From a virus: 20,975 bases of DNA. Positions within the stretch are counted from its first letter, which is position 1. Every line of letters starts with the position of its first letter. Of this stretch, positions 14,797-20,975 are shown piece after piece. Made by a program: the position numbers and the translations under genes. Below the pieces are notes generated by a model. It worked only from the letters and a program-made list of their open reading frames with translations. It made no database searches and was not told the origin of the DNA. The stretch is from positions 1 through 20,975 of IMG/VR virus record IMGVR_UViG_3300037189_014309. One strand, written 5' to 3'.

Positions 14797-15590
14797 AGGT
14801 TAAAAAGATCCTTTACACGTTTAGGATTTTCGTGACTAAATGCAAATGTATGGCTCCAACGAAAATCTACATTTTCGCTAACATAGGCTGTATGATGTAC
14901 ATTAGCTTGATATACTGTCATAGTTTTTTCTATCGATGGCGCGGTTCCTAGATATTCAAATCCCCATCTAGATAATTCTTCATTACTAAAATTAAACCAA
15001 GCATCTGCTCTTGTTGGGGTTGTTGACATTGAAGTCCACTCTTCAAACAACAGATGGGTTGTATCTACCTGGAAGTCGTATATTTCGTCATGCATTGTTC
15101 CGTGATACTTATATAACTTTGTTCCGCTGTCTTGTATATCGTGCCCAGTAAACCATAAGTTAGCCACCATTCCGTAAACATAGTCTATGTGGGGTATTCT
15201 CCAACAAGTAATAGGTCGACTTCTTTCTTTGTAATAAACATTACCCCATTCATGTAGTTGCGGACCATACCAATCAGAAGTAATTAGTTTTGCATACATG
15301 TCTCTAATTACTCCGGACGGTGTTTTATAAATCCATTCTGGTAAATGAATAGTGTCAAACGGATTAGGTGCTCGGTATTCGGGATAACTATTATCGATTT
15401 GTATAGGAAATGACGCTATTAAATTTTTAAAAATTTCATAACTATCATTTTTAAATGGATTATCAACTAACCAATATCCTACACCGTAGCCTAAATCTAC
15501 ATATTCATATTCTAATTCATCAACTGACTTCATTTCAATCACAGAATGAAAATTATTAGAATCAGGATAACAGTATTTTAAGTTAATCAT
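14793..15590 (-). CDS. Large 2OG-Fe(II) oxygenase-like protein (OxyJ)
   Basis: At 265 residues this is the largest oxygenase of the cluster. It has ITCWRIPHIDYVYGMVANLWF with His134 and Asp136, SGTKLYKYHG, a long Trp- and Asp-rich middle (EEWTSMSTTP, DAWFNFSNEE), then TVYQANVHHTAYVSENVDFRWSHTFAF, giving the distal His232 or His233 and Arg244. The overall order (VDNPF start, H-x-D, SGT, HH-x-AY, R-x-SH-x-F) recalls OxyF/OxyG, with an insertion, so it may be a distant member of the DUF6445-like group. All ligands are present. It starts on an ATGA overlap with OxyK and ends on one with OxyI. No ribosome site is visible, so expression should depend on coupling. Confidence 0.82.
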   Translation of the reverse strand: MINLKYCYPDSNNFHSVIEMKSVDELEYEYVDLGYGVGYWLVDNPFKNDSYEIFKNLIASFPIQIDNSYPEYRAPNPFDTIHLPEWIYKTPSGVIRDMYAKLITSDWYGPQLHEWGNVYYKERSRPITCWRIPHIDYVYGMVANLWFTGHDIQDSGTKLYKYHGTMHDEIYDFQVDTTHLLFEEWTSMSTTPTRADAWFNFSNEELSRWGFEYLGTAPSIEKTMTVYQANVHHTAYVSENVDFRWSHTFAFSHENPKRVKDLFNL

Positions 15591-16180
15591 TTTATATTAA
15601 AAGTCATAACAATACGCTCTTGATCAGTATTGTTTGGCTCTACCCTATGTTTTAAATAACCTGGAAAAATCAATACATCGTTTTCTTCACATGGCAGTGT
15701 TCTATATAAAGTTTCTTCTGGATGAATTGGAAATAAATTTTTATGATACTCTAAAGGATCTTTAAATTGTATAAATCCACTATTAGGAGGAAGTTTTATA
15801 TACGAAGCAACTACAAAGGTTGCATTATTATGATTGTGTTCAACCGTGAGGCCACCGTTCATGTGTCGGTTAAACCAAGAGCGAGTAACTTCGGAATAAG
15901 TATAAGAAAATCTATGCTCTCGTCTTATATCTGCAATTTTTCCGCCAAGCCAATTTTGAAAATTTGCTAATTCGTCCCAAGTGTGAGGTTGGAGATTTTC
16001 ATTGACTGAGACAGTCGATAACGCATCGCCATATTCTAATTTAGAATTTTCGTCTACTTGGCCAAATAAATTTTGAATTTTTGGAAGTAAAACTTCTTTA
16101 TTAAACTCGTATTTAAATTTATAAATTTCTGGCGGGAAAAGAAACAATCCGCCATTATTCAGCTGTAACACCTTCTTCAA
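15587..16180 (-). CDS. 2OG-Fe(II) oxygenase-like protein, HxH type (OxyK)
   Basis: The first oxygenase of the operon encodes about 195 residues. Motifs are LFLFPPEIYKFKY at the N-terminus, YSEVTRSWFNRHMNGG, TVEHNHNNATFVVASYIKL (His115, His117), SGFIQFKDP, LIFPGYLKHRVEPN with His178, and ERIVMTFNIK with Arg189. It is closest in style to OxyA (FP-x-H-RVEP near the end) and OxyI. The longest frame opens with TTG at 16180, but GGAG lies directly against that codon; a GTG at 16171, nine bases from the GGAG, is better spaced and may be the true start. The gene overlaps the 84-residue gene upstream. The metal loop again reads H-x-H. Substrate unknown. Confidence 0.8.
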   Translation of the reverse strand: MKKVLQLNNGGLFLFPPEIYKFKYEFNKEVLLPKIQNLFGQVDENSKLEYGDALSTVSVNENLQPHTWDELANFQNWLGGKIADIRREHRFSYTYSEVTRSWFNRHMNGGLTVEHNHNNATFVVASYIKLPPNSGFIQFKDPLEYHKNLFPIHPEETLYRTLPCEENDVLIFPGYLKHRVEPNNTDQERIVMTFNIK

Positions 16181-16409
16181 CTCCAGTAAGAGTTTCGATG
16201 GCCAATGTTAGACCCATAATAACCCCCTCCATTTTTAAAAGATCGGCAGTTATTTCTTGTCTCTTTGAAAAATCAATACTAGTAACACCGTATGGATTAA
16301 GTTTTACGTTAGAAAATTCTTCTTCTAATTTTTTAAGTTCTTCTTCTCCATCGGCTTTTTGAATTTTAACTTTTTCAATAGTTTCTTGTAGTTTGCTAAT
16401 AACAGTCAT
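16155..16409 (-). CDS. Small helical/coiled-coil protein (84 aa)
   Basis: I do not recognise this protein. Residues 1-35 are strongly heptad-like and charged (SKLQETIEKVKIQKADGEEELKKLEEEF), suggesting a coiled coil. A central turn, LNPYGVTSIDFSKRQ, is followed by a second helix (EITADLLKMEGVIMGLTLAIETL) with a hydrophobic face. There is no Trp and one Tyr. It looks like a helical hairpin that could form oligomers or bind one of the enzymes. The ribosome site AAGGAG, 7-8 bases before the ATG, is the best in the minus-strand operon, so it is probably made in larger amounts than its neighbours. It lies between unk-2 and OxyK. A scaffold, chaperone or substrate role is possible but not shown. Confidence 0.75.
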   Translation of the reverse strand: MTVISKLQETIEKVKIQKADGEEELKKLEEEFSNVKLNPYGVTSIDFSKRQEITADLLKMEGVIMGLTLAIETLTGVEEGVTAE

Positions 16410-16413
16410 GTTG

Positions 16414-17220
16414 TTATCTCCTTGTTTTATACTTATTTAAAATAGTTGTCACTCTCTGTAATCTAGAAGACAATTTATCATGTTGTAAAAATACACAGTT
16501 AGATGCGTAATTAAACTCTCGTTCTTTTTGAATATCTGTATCTGTAGCATTATCTATAGTTACATCATACGAACTTGTACTTAGTGCATCTCTTGGAATT
16601 GGTACAAATTGGCATAAAGGAGTTCCGGCACGTACTATAGTTTCGCCGTTCATGACTTTCCAGAATAGTTGAACGTTAACAGTATGACCATATCTAGGAT
16701 CTAGAATTCCAATGGCTGCTGTAAATCTACTTTCGTTACTGTATGTAACTGGCATCTGAATTAACACAATATCTTCGCTAGCATCAATCCGCCAAGGGGT
16801 TTCTAATTTGATAACGGTTTTAACTGTAGTTTCTGGATCGTCAACTATTGGCTCTGTTTGAAGTCGGCCATGTAATACTACATAAGAACTAGGCGAGTGA
16901 TCTGAAGACTTGTTAAATTGATATGGTTCTAACCATTCTATTGATACTCCGTCTCCATTTGTTTTAATTTTAAAATCTGCAGGAGCGGTAACTATCCAAC
17001 CTGAATTTGTAATCTTATTGATTGCAGGACAATTTTTAGTTGCAGGAACATCAGGATGTTCGTGAGTATTTTTAAAATTTCGATCTAACGAAGATGAACG
17101 TATTACAGGAAATAACTGCGCAACACCAGGCGTTAAAGAGTAAAATCTAATAAAAGGTTTTTTCTCTTTACGCCAGCTGCCAAATAACCATTTACAGAGC
17201 GTGGTCATCTTTACCGCCAT
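16414..17220 (-). CDS. Uncharacterised protein, paralogue 2 (unk-2)
   Basis: This 268-residue protein is the homologue of unk-1 at 2960-3793. Shared blocks are IRFYSL, NCPAINKITN at about 63-71, APADF at 79-83, QTEP, LETPWR at 139-144, SRFTAAIGILDPRY, VQLFWKVM at 183-190 and AGTPL-x-QFVPI at 198-208. It lacks any nucleotide-binding, metal or membrane motif that I can name. The N-terminus has a short Lys/Arg/Trp-rich lead that differs between the two copies. Two in-frame starts exist (17220 and 17208); the first has a weak AGAG upstream. It overlaps the end of FDH4, so it is translated with the halogenases. This placement supports a role tied to halogenase function, for instance substrate presentation or product binding, which is inference. 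Resemblance to DUF6065-type proteins is tentative. Confidence 0.8.
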   Translation of the reverse strand: MAVKMTTLCKWLFGSWRKEKKPFIRFYSLTPGVAQLFPVIRSSSLDRNFKNTHEHPDVPATKNCPAINKITNSGWIVTAPADFKIKTNGDGVSIEWLEPYQFNKSSDHSPSSYVVLHGRLQTEPIVDDPETTVKTVIKLETPWRIDASEDIVLIQMPVTYSNESRFTAAIGILDPRYGHTVNVQLFWKVMNGETIVRAGTPLCQFVPIPRDALSTSSYDVTIDNATDTDIQKEREFNYASNCVFLQHDKLSSRLQRVTTILNKYKTRR

Positions 17221-18808
17221 AGATATTATCTCTTAGATATTCATAATGGCTTGGCAGTTTTTTAACATAGTCTATGACAAAGTCTCTGTATTCTTCATAT
17301 CTGCGTTTTGCATATCCAATTTCTTCTTGTTTTCGATTCTGATCCATTCTAGTTCCGTTAACAAAAATTAATTCTTTAGTTGAAATTGATTTAACACCCA
17401 TGCCTGCGGCAATAAACATATTACCCACATAATCTGCAGGATATGATTGATTGCTTGCAATATTTCCAAAGAAGTTTGGATATTGACCTTGTGTTGGTAA
17501 AAACTCGTTGAACATTTCTGGACAATATTCGTTATGTTCTGTACACCAACGCCAATATGGAGTATCCATTCTTCTTGACATTGCATAGTGCTGACTTACA
17601 AAATCTCTAAATCGACATACTTCGTGTTCTACAGCCAAATTAAATCCTTCGCGTTCTGCTCGGGTAACATAACCTTCTCGGCGATTTAGTGCTTCAACTA
17701 GTTTAATAATATTTTCATGAGTCGTTAATAGTCCTGTTGACTCCAATGGTTCAACAAATCCGTAACTTAGGCCTACGCCTACAACATTCTTAACCCATGC
17801 TCTACGTCTGCGACCATGTTTAATTACAATATTAAACATTTCTGCATTTTCGGCACGTTCTTTACTACCTGTTGTTGCTAGATGATTTCGGAATTCACGC
17901 TTGGCTTCTTCGTCCGAAGTAAATCTAGATGAATATACATAACCTGTACCAATACGATTCCATAATGGAATATTCCAAACCCACCCGTTGCCAAGTGCAT
18001 GACAGTCTGTTACATTGTGCATTTCTTTTTCACGATCTTCATATGGAATTCTGCAAGCCCATGCACGATCATTAGCAAGATATTTGTCAAACGGTCTAAA
18101 CTCTGATCCCATCCATTGTTCAAGTAACAAGGATTTAAATCCTGTGCAATCAATCCAAAGATCAGATGTAAGGACTGTACCGTCTCTTAATAAAATGTCT
18201 GTTAAGTATTCTAAGTTATTTTTCTTAAAAGAATGTACTTCACCTTCAATGTATTTTACACCATTTGGAATGGCTATTTTGTTTTTAAGGTACTGACCAA
18301 ACAACGTAGCATCCATGTGATAAGCAGTATCCCATTTAAAATCATAATTACGTAGTATACCTTGTTCGTTTTTAGATTGTTTATTGTATTTGGCCAACAT
18401 AGTGTTGCCTGTACAGTAAAACTCTGCAAAAGTCTCCGGAGTATATTCATCTGGGTACAGCGTTGCCAGTTCAGACCATGCCTGATGTGCGCTAGGTTTG
18501 TCAGTAAAGTCTAGTCCTGCACTAAATGGATATTCGAAACTAGTTCTATCGTTGTCTCTAAAATTTGTAAATCTAATTGAGTTTTTATAAGTGGCATTAC
18601 ATTCTGCCATCCAATCTTCGTCTTTGAGTCCTAGTATACCTAAAAATTTATTAATATGGCCTAGGGTACTTTCGCCCACTCCTACAGTTCCAATTCTTGC
18701 CGACTCAACTAGAGTAATATCAAGATGGGGGCATAGTTTAGAAAGAGCGGCTGCGGTCATCCAGCCTGAGCTTCCGCCGCCGATGATAGTTACTTTATTA
18801 TAGTGCAT
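17192..18808 (-). CDS. Flavin-dependent (tryptophan-type) halogenase FDH4
   Basis: I start this halogenase at the ATG at 18808, preceded by AAGGA with 6 bases spacing, which gives 538 residues, the same length as FDH5. A longer frame opens at 18844 but has no support. GGGSSG is at 10-15, GVGESTLGH at about 43-51, the conserved Lys75 in ATYKNSIRF, DCTGF at about 220-224, WVWNIP at 276-281 (full W-x-W-x-I-P) and VEPLESTGL with ESTG at 356-359, matching the Glu346-Ser-Thr-Gly of PrnA that contacts substrate, lysine and chloride. This is the canonical halogenase signature. It belongs, with FDH5, to a different subgroup from FDH1-FDH2. It is separated from FDH5 by 39 bases and overlaps unk-2. Confidence 0.94.
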   Translation of the reverse strand: MHYNKVTIIGGGSSGWMTAAALSKLCPHLDITLVESARIGTVGVGESTLGHINKFLGILGLKDEDWMAECNATYKNSIRFTNFRDNDRTSFEYPFSAGLDFTDKPSAHQAWSELATLYPDEYTPETFAEFYCTGNTMLAKYNKQSKNEQGILRNYDFKWDTAYHMDATLFGQYLKNKIAIPNGVKYIEGEVHSFKKNNLEYLTDILLRDGTVLTSDLWIDCTGFKSLLLEQWMGSEFRPFDKYLANDRAWACRIPYEDREKEMHNVTDCHALGNGWVWNIPLWNRIGTGYVYSSRFTSDEEAKREFRNHLATTGSKERAENAEMFNIVIKHGRRRRAWVKNVVGVGLSYGFVEPLESTGLLTTHENIIKLVEALNRREGYVTRAEREGFNLAVEHEVCRFRDFVSQHYAMSRRMDTPYWRWCTEHNEYCPEMFNEFLPTQGQYPNFFGNIASNQSYPADYVGNMFIAAGMGVKSISTKELIFVNGTRMDQNRKQEEIGYAKRRYEEYRDFVIDYVKKLPSHYEYLRDNIYGGKDDHAL

Positions 18809-18847
18809 AATTTGTCCTTGTTTTTGCGTTATATTTAACCACAATTA

Positions 18848-20464
18848 TCATGGTGTATTATCTTTTCCGCCATATATATTTTCTTTAAGAAATTCATAGT
18901 GGCTTGGTAGTTTGTCAATTATGTTAGTTACATATTCTTTGTATTTGTAGTATTGTCTTTTAACATAGTCAAGTTCTTCTAGTTTAGTAGTTTGCTGGAA
19001 TTTACTTCCGTTATGTAAAATTAATTCTTTAGTAGATACCGGTTTTACTCCCATGCCGGCGGCTATGAATAATGCCGCAACAAAATTGTTGTTAGGATAT
19101 ACTCTGTTCAATGTTATACTTCCAATCAAAGAAGTATATTGAATATGTTGCAGTTGGTAATCTCCAATCATTCCAGGACAGTATTCATGTTCTTCAGTAC
19201 ACCACTTCCAATAAGGGGTGTCGTCGCGCATTGATAATGCATAATGCTGGCTAACAAAATCTCTAAACTTTATAACTTCATTTTCTACAGCAAAATTAAA
19301 CCCTTCTTTTTCAGTGCGAGTCACTACACCTTTACGTCGATTTAGTATTTCAACTAATTTTGTAACATTTTCATGCGTTGTTAACAATCCTGTGGATTCA
19401 AGAGGTTCAACAAACCCATAACTTAGTCCCACTCCAACTACATTCTTAATCCAAGCACGATGTCGACGACCATGTTTGATGTCTATATGAAACATTTCTG
19501 CACGTTCTGCACGTTCTGCAGATCCAGTCGTAGCCAAATGTTTTTTAAACTCTTCTTTGGCTTCTTCTTTTGAAGTAAATTTAGAAGAATACACATATCC
19601 TGTACCAATACGATTCCATAAAGGTATGTGCCAAACCCATCCATTACCAAGTGCATGGCAATCTGTATAGTTGTGCATTTCTGCTTCAGCATCTTCGTAA
19701 GGCAATCTACAGGCCCACGCAGAATCATTGGCCAAATAGTCATCAAATGATTTAAATTCAGACCCCATCCAGTGTTCTAATAATAACGATTTAAATCCTG
19801 TGCAATCTACCCATAAGTCGGCAGTTATAGTTTGCCCGTCAGATAGTAATATTTCACTAATATAACCTTGACTATCTTTAACATGGGAAACAACATCACT
19901 TTCTATATAGGTCATTCCGCTGGGTAGAGCAATTTTATTTTTTAAGTACTGTCCAAATAGTTGTGCATCTACATGATATGCAGTATCCCATTTAAAATCA
20001 AAATGTCTTAGATGATTTTTTTCGTTTTTTGTTTGTTTGCATTTATCTGACAGCATGGTGTTTACTGTAGCATAAAACTCTGCAAATGTGTTAGGGGTAA
20101 ATTCGTCTGGATAAAGAGTTGCTAACTCTGACCATGTGGCAAGACCGCCTGGTTTATCAGTAAAATCTAAACCTTCGCTAAAAGGATATTGGAAACTGGT
20201 GCCGTCATTTTCTCTAAAATTTGTAAATCTAATACCATTTTTGTAAGTGGCGTTACAAGTCTGCATCCAATCTTTGTCTTTAAGATCTAGCAAATCTAAA
20301 AATTTAGTAATATGGCCTAGAGTACTTTCACCAACTCCTACTGTTGATATAGAAGGAGATTCAACTAGGGTTAACTTTATATGGGGACATAATTTGGCTA
20401 GGGCGGCAGCGGCCATCCATCCAGAACTTCCCCCGCCAATAATTGTGACTGTGTTTACTCTCAT
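18848..20464 (-). CDS. Flavin-dependent (tryptophan-type) halogenase FDH5
   Basis: The 538-residue protein is a close paralogue of FDH4, with long identical peptide runs throughout. Signatures are GGGSSG at 10-15, GVGESTLGH, Lys75 in ATYKNGIRF, DCTGF, WVWHIP at 276-281, GRRHRAWIKNVVGVGLSYG, and EPLESTGL with ESTG at 356-359. All elements expected of an active FAD-dependent halogenase are present. It is the first gene of the minus-strand operon, next to an exact TATAAATA box that ends only 4 bases before the ATG, and has no clear ribosome site. The two copies differ most near residues 100-115, 190-200 and in the C-terminal 100 residues, so they may differ in substrate. Reduced FAD must come from a reductase outside the window. 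Confidence 0.94.
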   Translation of the reverse strand: MRVNTVTIIGGGSSGWMAAAALAKLCPHIKLTLVESPSISTVGVGESTLGHITKFLDLLDLKDKDWMQTCNATYKNGIRFTNFRENDGTSFQYPFSEGLDFTDKPGGLATWSELATLYPDEFTPNTFAEFYATVNTMLSDKCKQTKNEKNHLRHFDFKWDTAYHVDAQLFGQYLKNKIALPSGMTYIESDVVSHVKDSQGYISEILLSDGQTITADLWVDCTGFKSLLLEHWMGSEFKSFDDYLANDSAWACRLPYEDAEAEMHNYTDCHALGNGWVWHIPLWNRIGTGYVYSSKFTSKEEAKEEFKKHLATTGSAERAERAEMFHIDIKHGRRHRAWIKNVVGVGLSYGFVEPLESTGLLTTHENVTKLVEILNRRKGVVTRTEKEGFNFAVENEVIKFRDFVSQHYALSMRDDTPYWKWCTEEHEYCPGMIGDYQLQHIQYTSLIGSITLNRVYPNNNFVAALFIAAGMGVKPVSTKELILHNGSKFQQTTKLEELDYVKRQYYKYKEYVTNIIDKLPSHYEFLKENIYGGKDNTP

Positions 20465-20468
20465 GGTT

Positions 20469-20476
20469 TATTTATA
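20469..20476 (-). promoter_or_regulatory. T4 late promoter octamer TATAAATA upstream of the FDH5 operon
   Basis: The minus strand reads TATAAATA here, an exact match to the T4 late promoter box, placed after the terminator of the preceding gene and right before the first gene of the 11 kb minus-strand operon. If start-site spacing follows T4 (box at -13 to -6), transcription would begin at about the ATG of FDH5, giving a leaderless or nearly leaderless message. The position argues for late expression of the whole operon. A chance match cannot be excluded in AT-rich DNA. Confidence 0.55.
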
Positions 20477-20498
20477 GTGTAGTTTTATACCAGAGAAA

Positions 20499-20525
20499 AA
20501 AATAGGCGCATAAAGCGCCTATTTT
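20499..20525 (-). terminator. Intrinsic terminator
   Basis: An 11 bp perfect stem (AAAATAGGCGC pairing with GCGCCTATTTT) encloses a 5-base loop. On the minus strand the stem is followed by further T residues, giving a run of seven, as expected for a Rho-independent terminator of the gene at the right edge. On the plus strand the T-run is only four, so activity in that direction should be weaker. It isolates the halogenase/oxygenase operon from the upstream structural gene. Confidence 0.85.
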
Positions 20526-20539
20526 GACTAATAAAATTA

Positions 20540-20974
20540 TTAGTTAGCCGGACTATAGCCCTTCCATCCAGGATATCTTACCCATGCAGGAGTATCCGGT
20601 GTGCTTGGTTGATGTGGTTTGTCCACATGTGGTTCTTCTGTTTCTGCCCTAGCTAGCAATTCTTCTAGCGTTACAGGCACAACTGGAACAGGTTTTGGAA
20701 TCAATGATTTAATTAAAACTTGGTTTTGATACCAAGCACTGTTTTGATCTAGTTGACCATGTTCTTTGATGTCATCAAAAATTGCACCAAGCTGTGCGCC
20801 AATGTCGCCATATGCTACTGTTCTAGCTACACCGTGGTCAGTAAAGGCGCCATCACGCTCGATCCAAACCATGATTCGTTGACTTGGACTATATTCTAAT
20901 GTCCAGAAACGATTAATTTCATCTGGTGCATCAACCCACATAATTGTTGCGCCAGGTCCTTCGTAAATCTCGTG
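20540..20974 (-). CDS. Probable phage tail-region protein, 5'-truncated by window edge
   Basis: The frame is open to the window edge. The codons before the Met at 20941 read as protein (HEIYEGPGATI), so that Met is probably internal and the true start lies outside. The visible 3' part includes RIMVWIERDG and a segment AYGDIGAQLGAIFDDIKE, followed by SAWYQNQVLIKSLIPKP. A YGDIG-x-QLD-x-LY-x-DI motif of this sort is common in small tail-region proteins of phages, which is why I call it tail-related; the exact function is unknown. The C-terminus is Pro-rich (PKPVPVVPV, then TPDTPAWVRYPGW) and probably extended. It is followed by a strong terminator, consistent with the end of a late structural transcript. 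Confidence 0.6.
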   Translation of the reverse strand, partial: HEIYEGPGATIMWVDAPDEINRFWTLEYSPSQRIMVWIERDGAFTDHGVARTVAYGDIGAQLGAIFDDIKEHGQLDQNSAWYQNQVLIKSLIPKPVPVVPVTLEELLARAETEEPHVDKPHQPSTPDTPAWVRYPGWKGYSPAN

Positions 20975-20975
20975 C

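Noticed and set aside
9228-16180. The oxygenases as TET/JBP-type DNA base modifiers.
   Set aside because: The motifs are of P4H-like, PF13759-like, DUF6445-like and JmjC/cupin types. No companion base-modification genes (thymidylate-synthase-like, glycosyltransferase, kinase) are visible in the window.
18809-18844. Longer N-terminus for FDH4 starting at 18844.
   Set aside because: The extra 12 residues precede the FAD motif without similarity to FDH5, and the ATG at 18808 has AAGGA at good spacing.
1-20975. tRNA genes, CRISPR arrays, insertion sequences or attachment sites.
   Set aside because: I looked for cloverleaf signatures, regularly spaced repeats, transposases and terminal inverted repeats and saw none. 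The repeats present are explained by gene paralogy.

Overview
The window looks like a stretch of a T4-like (contractile-tailed) environmental phage genome, most likely a marine cyanophage- or pelagiphage-type myovirus. The main evidence is at the left edge. A gene matching the neck protein gp14 runs into a gene whose first ~225 residues closely follow the T4-family tail sheath stabiliser gp15 (MQHFYDGQIRRY start, QNY/TVERLMPTPYKL and QTTDNYIDWTSLSV blocks). The DNA is AT-rich, genes are packed with 1-40 bp overlaps, and T4-type late promoter octamers (TATAAATA, CATAAATA) are visible. The host cannot be named from the sequence.

Layout. (1) 2-3793, + strand: gp14 (5' end outside the window), gp15 with a long C-terminal extension, a Nudix hydrolase, and an uncharacterised protein (unk-1), all overlapping. 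(2) 3790-4380, - strand: a lone 2-oxoglutarate/Fe(II) oxygenase-like gene (OxyA), divergent from (3) across a 78 bp gap holding a 14 bp perfect palindrome. (3) 4459-9227, + strand: three flavin-dependent (tryptophan-type) halogenases, FDH1-3, then a 78-residue unknown protein. (4) 9228-20464, - strand, read right to left: two halogenases (FDH5, FDH4), a second copy of the uncharacterised protein (unk-2), an 84-residue helical protein, and eleven consecutive oxygenase-like genes, nearly all overlapping or coupled. (5) 20499-20525: an intrinsic terminator. (6) 20540 to the right edge, - strand: the 3' part of a probable tail-region protein.

The window therefore holds five flavin halogenases and twelve cupin/double-stranded beta-helix oxygenase-like proteins, plus two paralogues of an uncharacterised family that bracket most of the cluster. 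Halogenase active-site features (GGGxxG, a Lys in AT-x-K, W-x-W, EPLE) and oxygenase metal ligands are largely intact, so the set looks functional rather than decaying. Single halogenases occur in cyanophages (VirX1 of cyanophage Syn10 is a characterised example), and 2OG oxygenases are common in marine T4-like phages. An array of this size beside the neck genes is the notable thing here.

How the genes work together is inference. Halogenases need reduced FAD, and no flavin reductase is seen, so the host or another part of the phage genome must supply it. The oxygenases would use 2OG, O2 and Fe(II). Linkage to structural genes and late-type promoters suggests action late in infection, on a virion or host protein or peptide, or on a small molecule.
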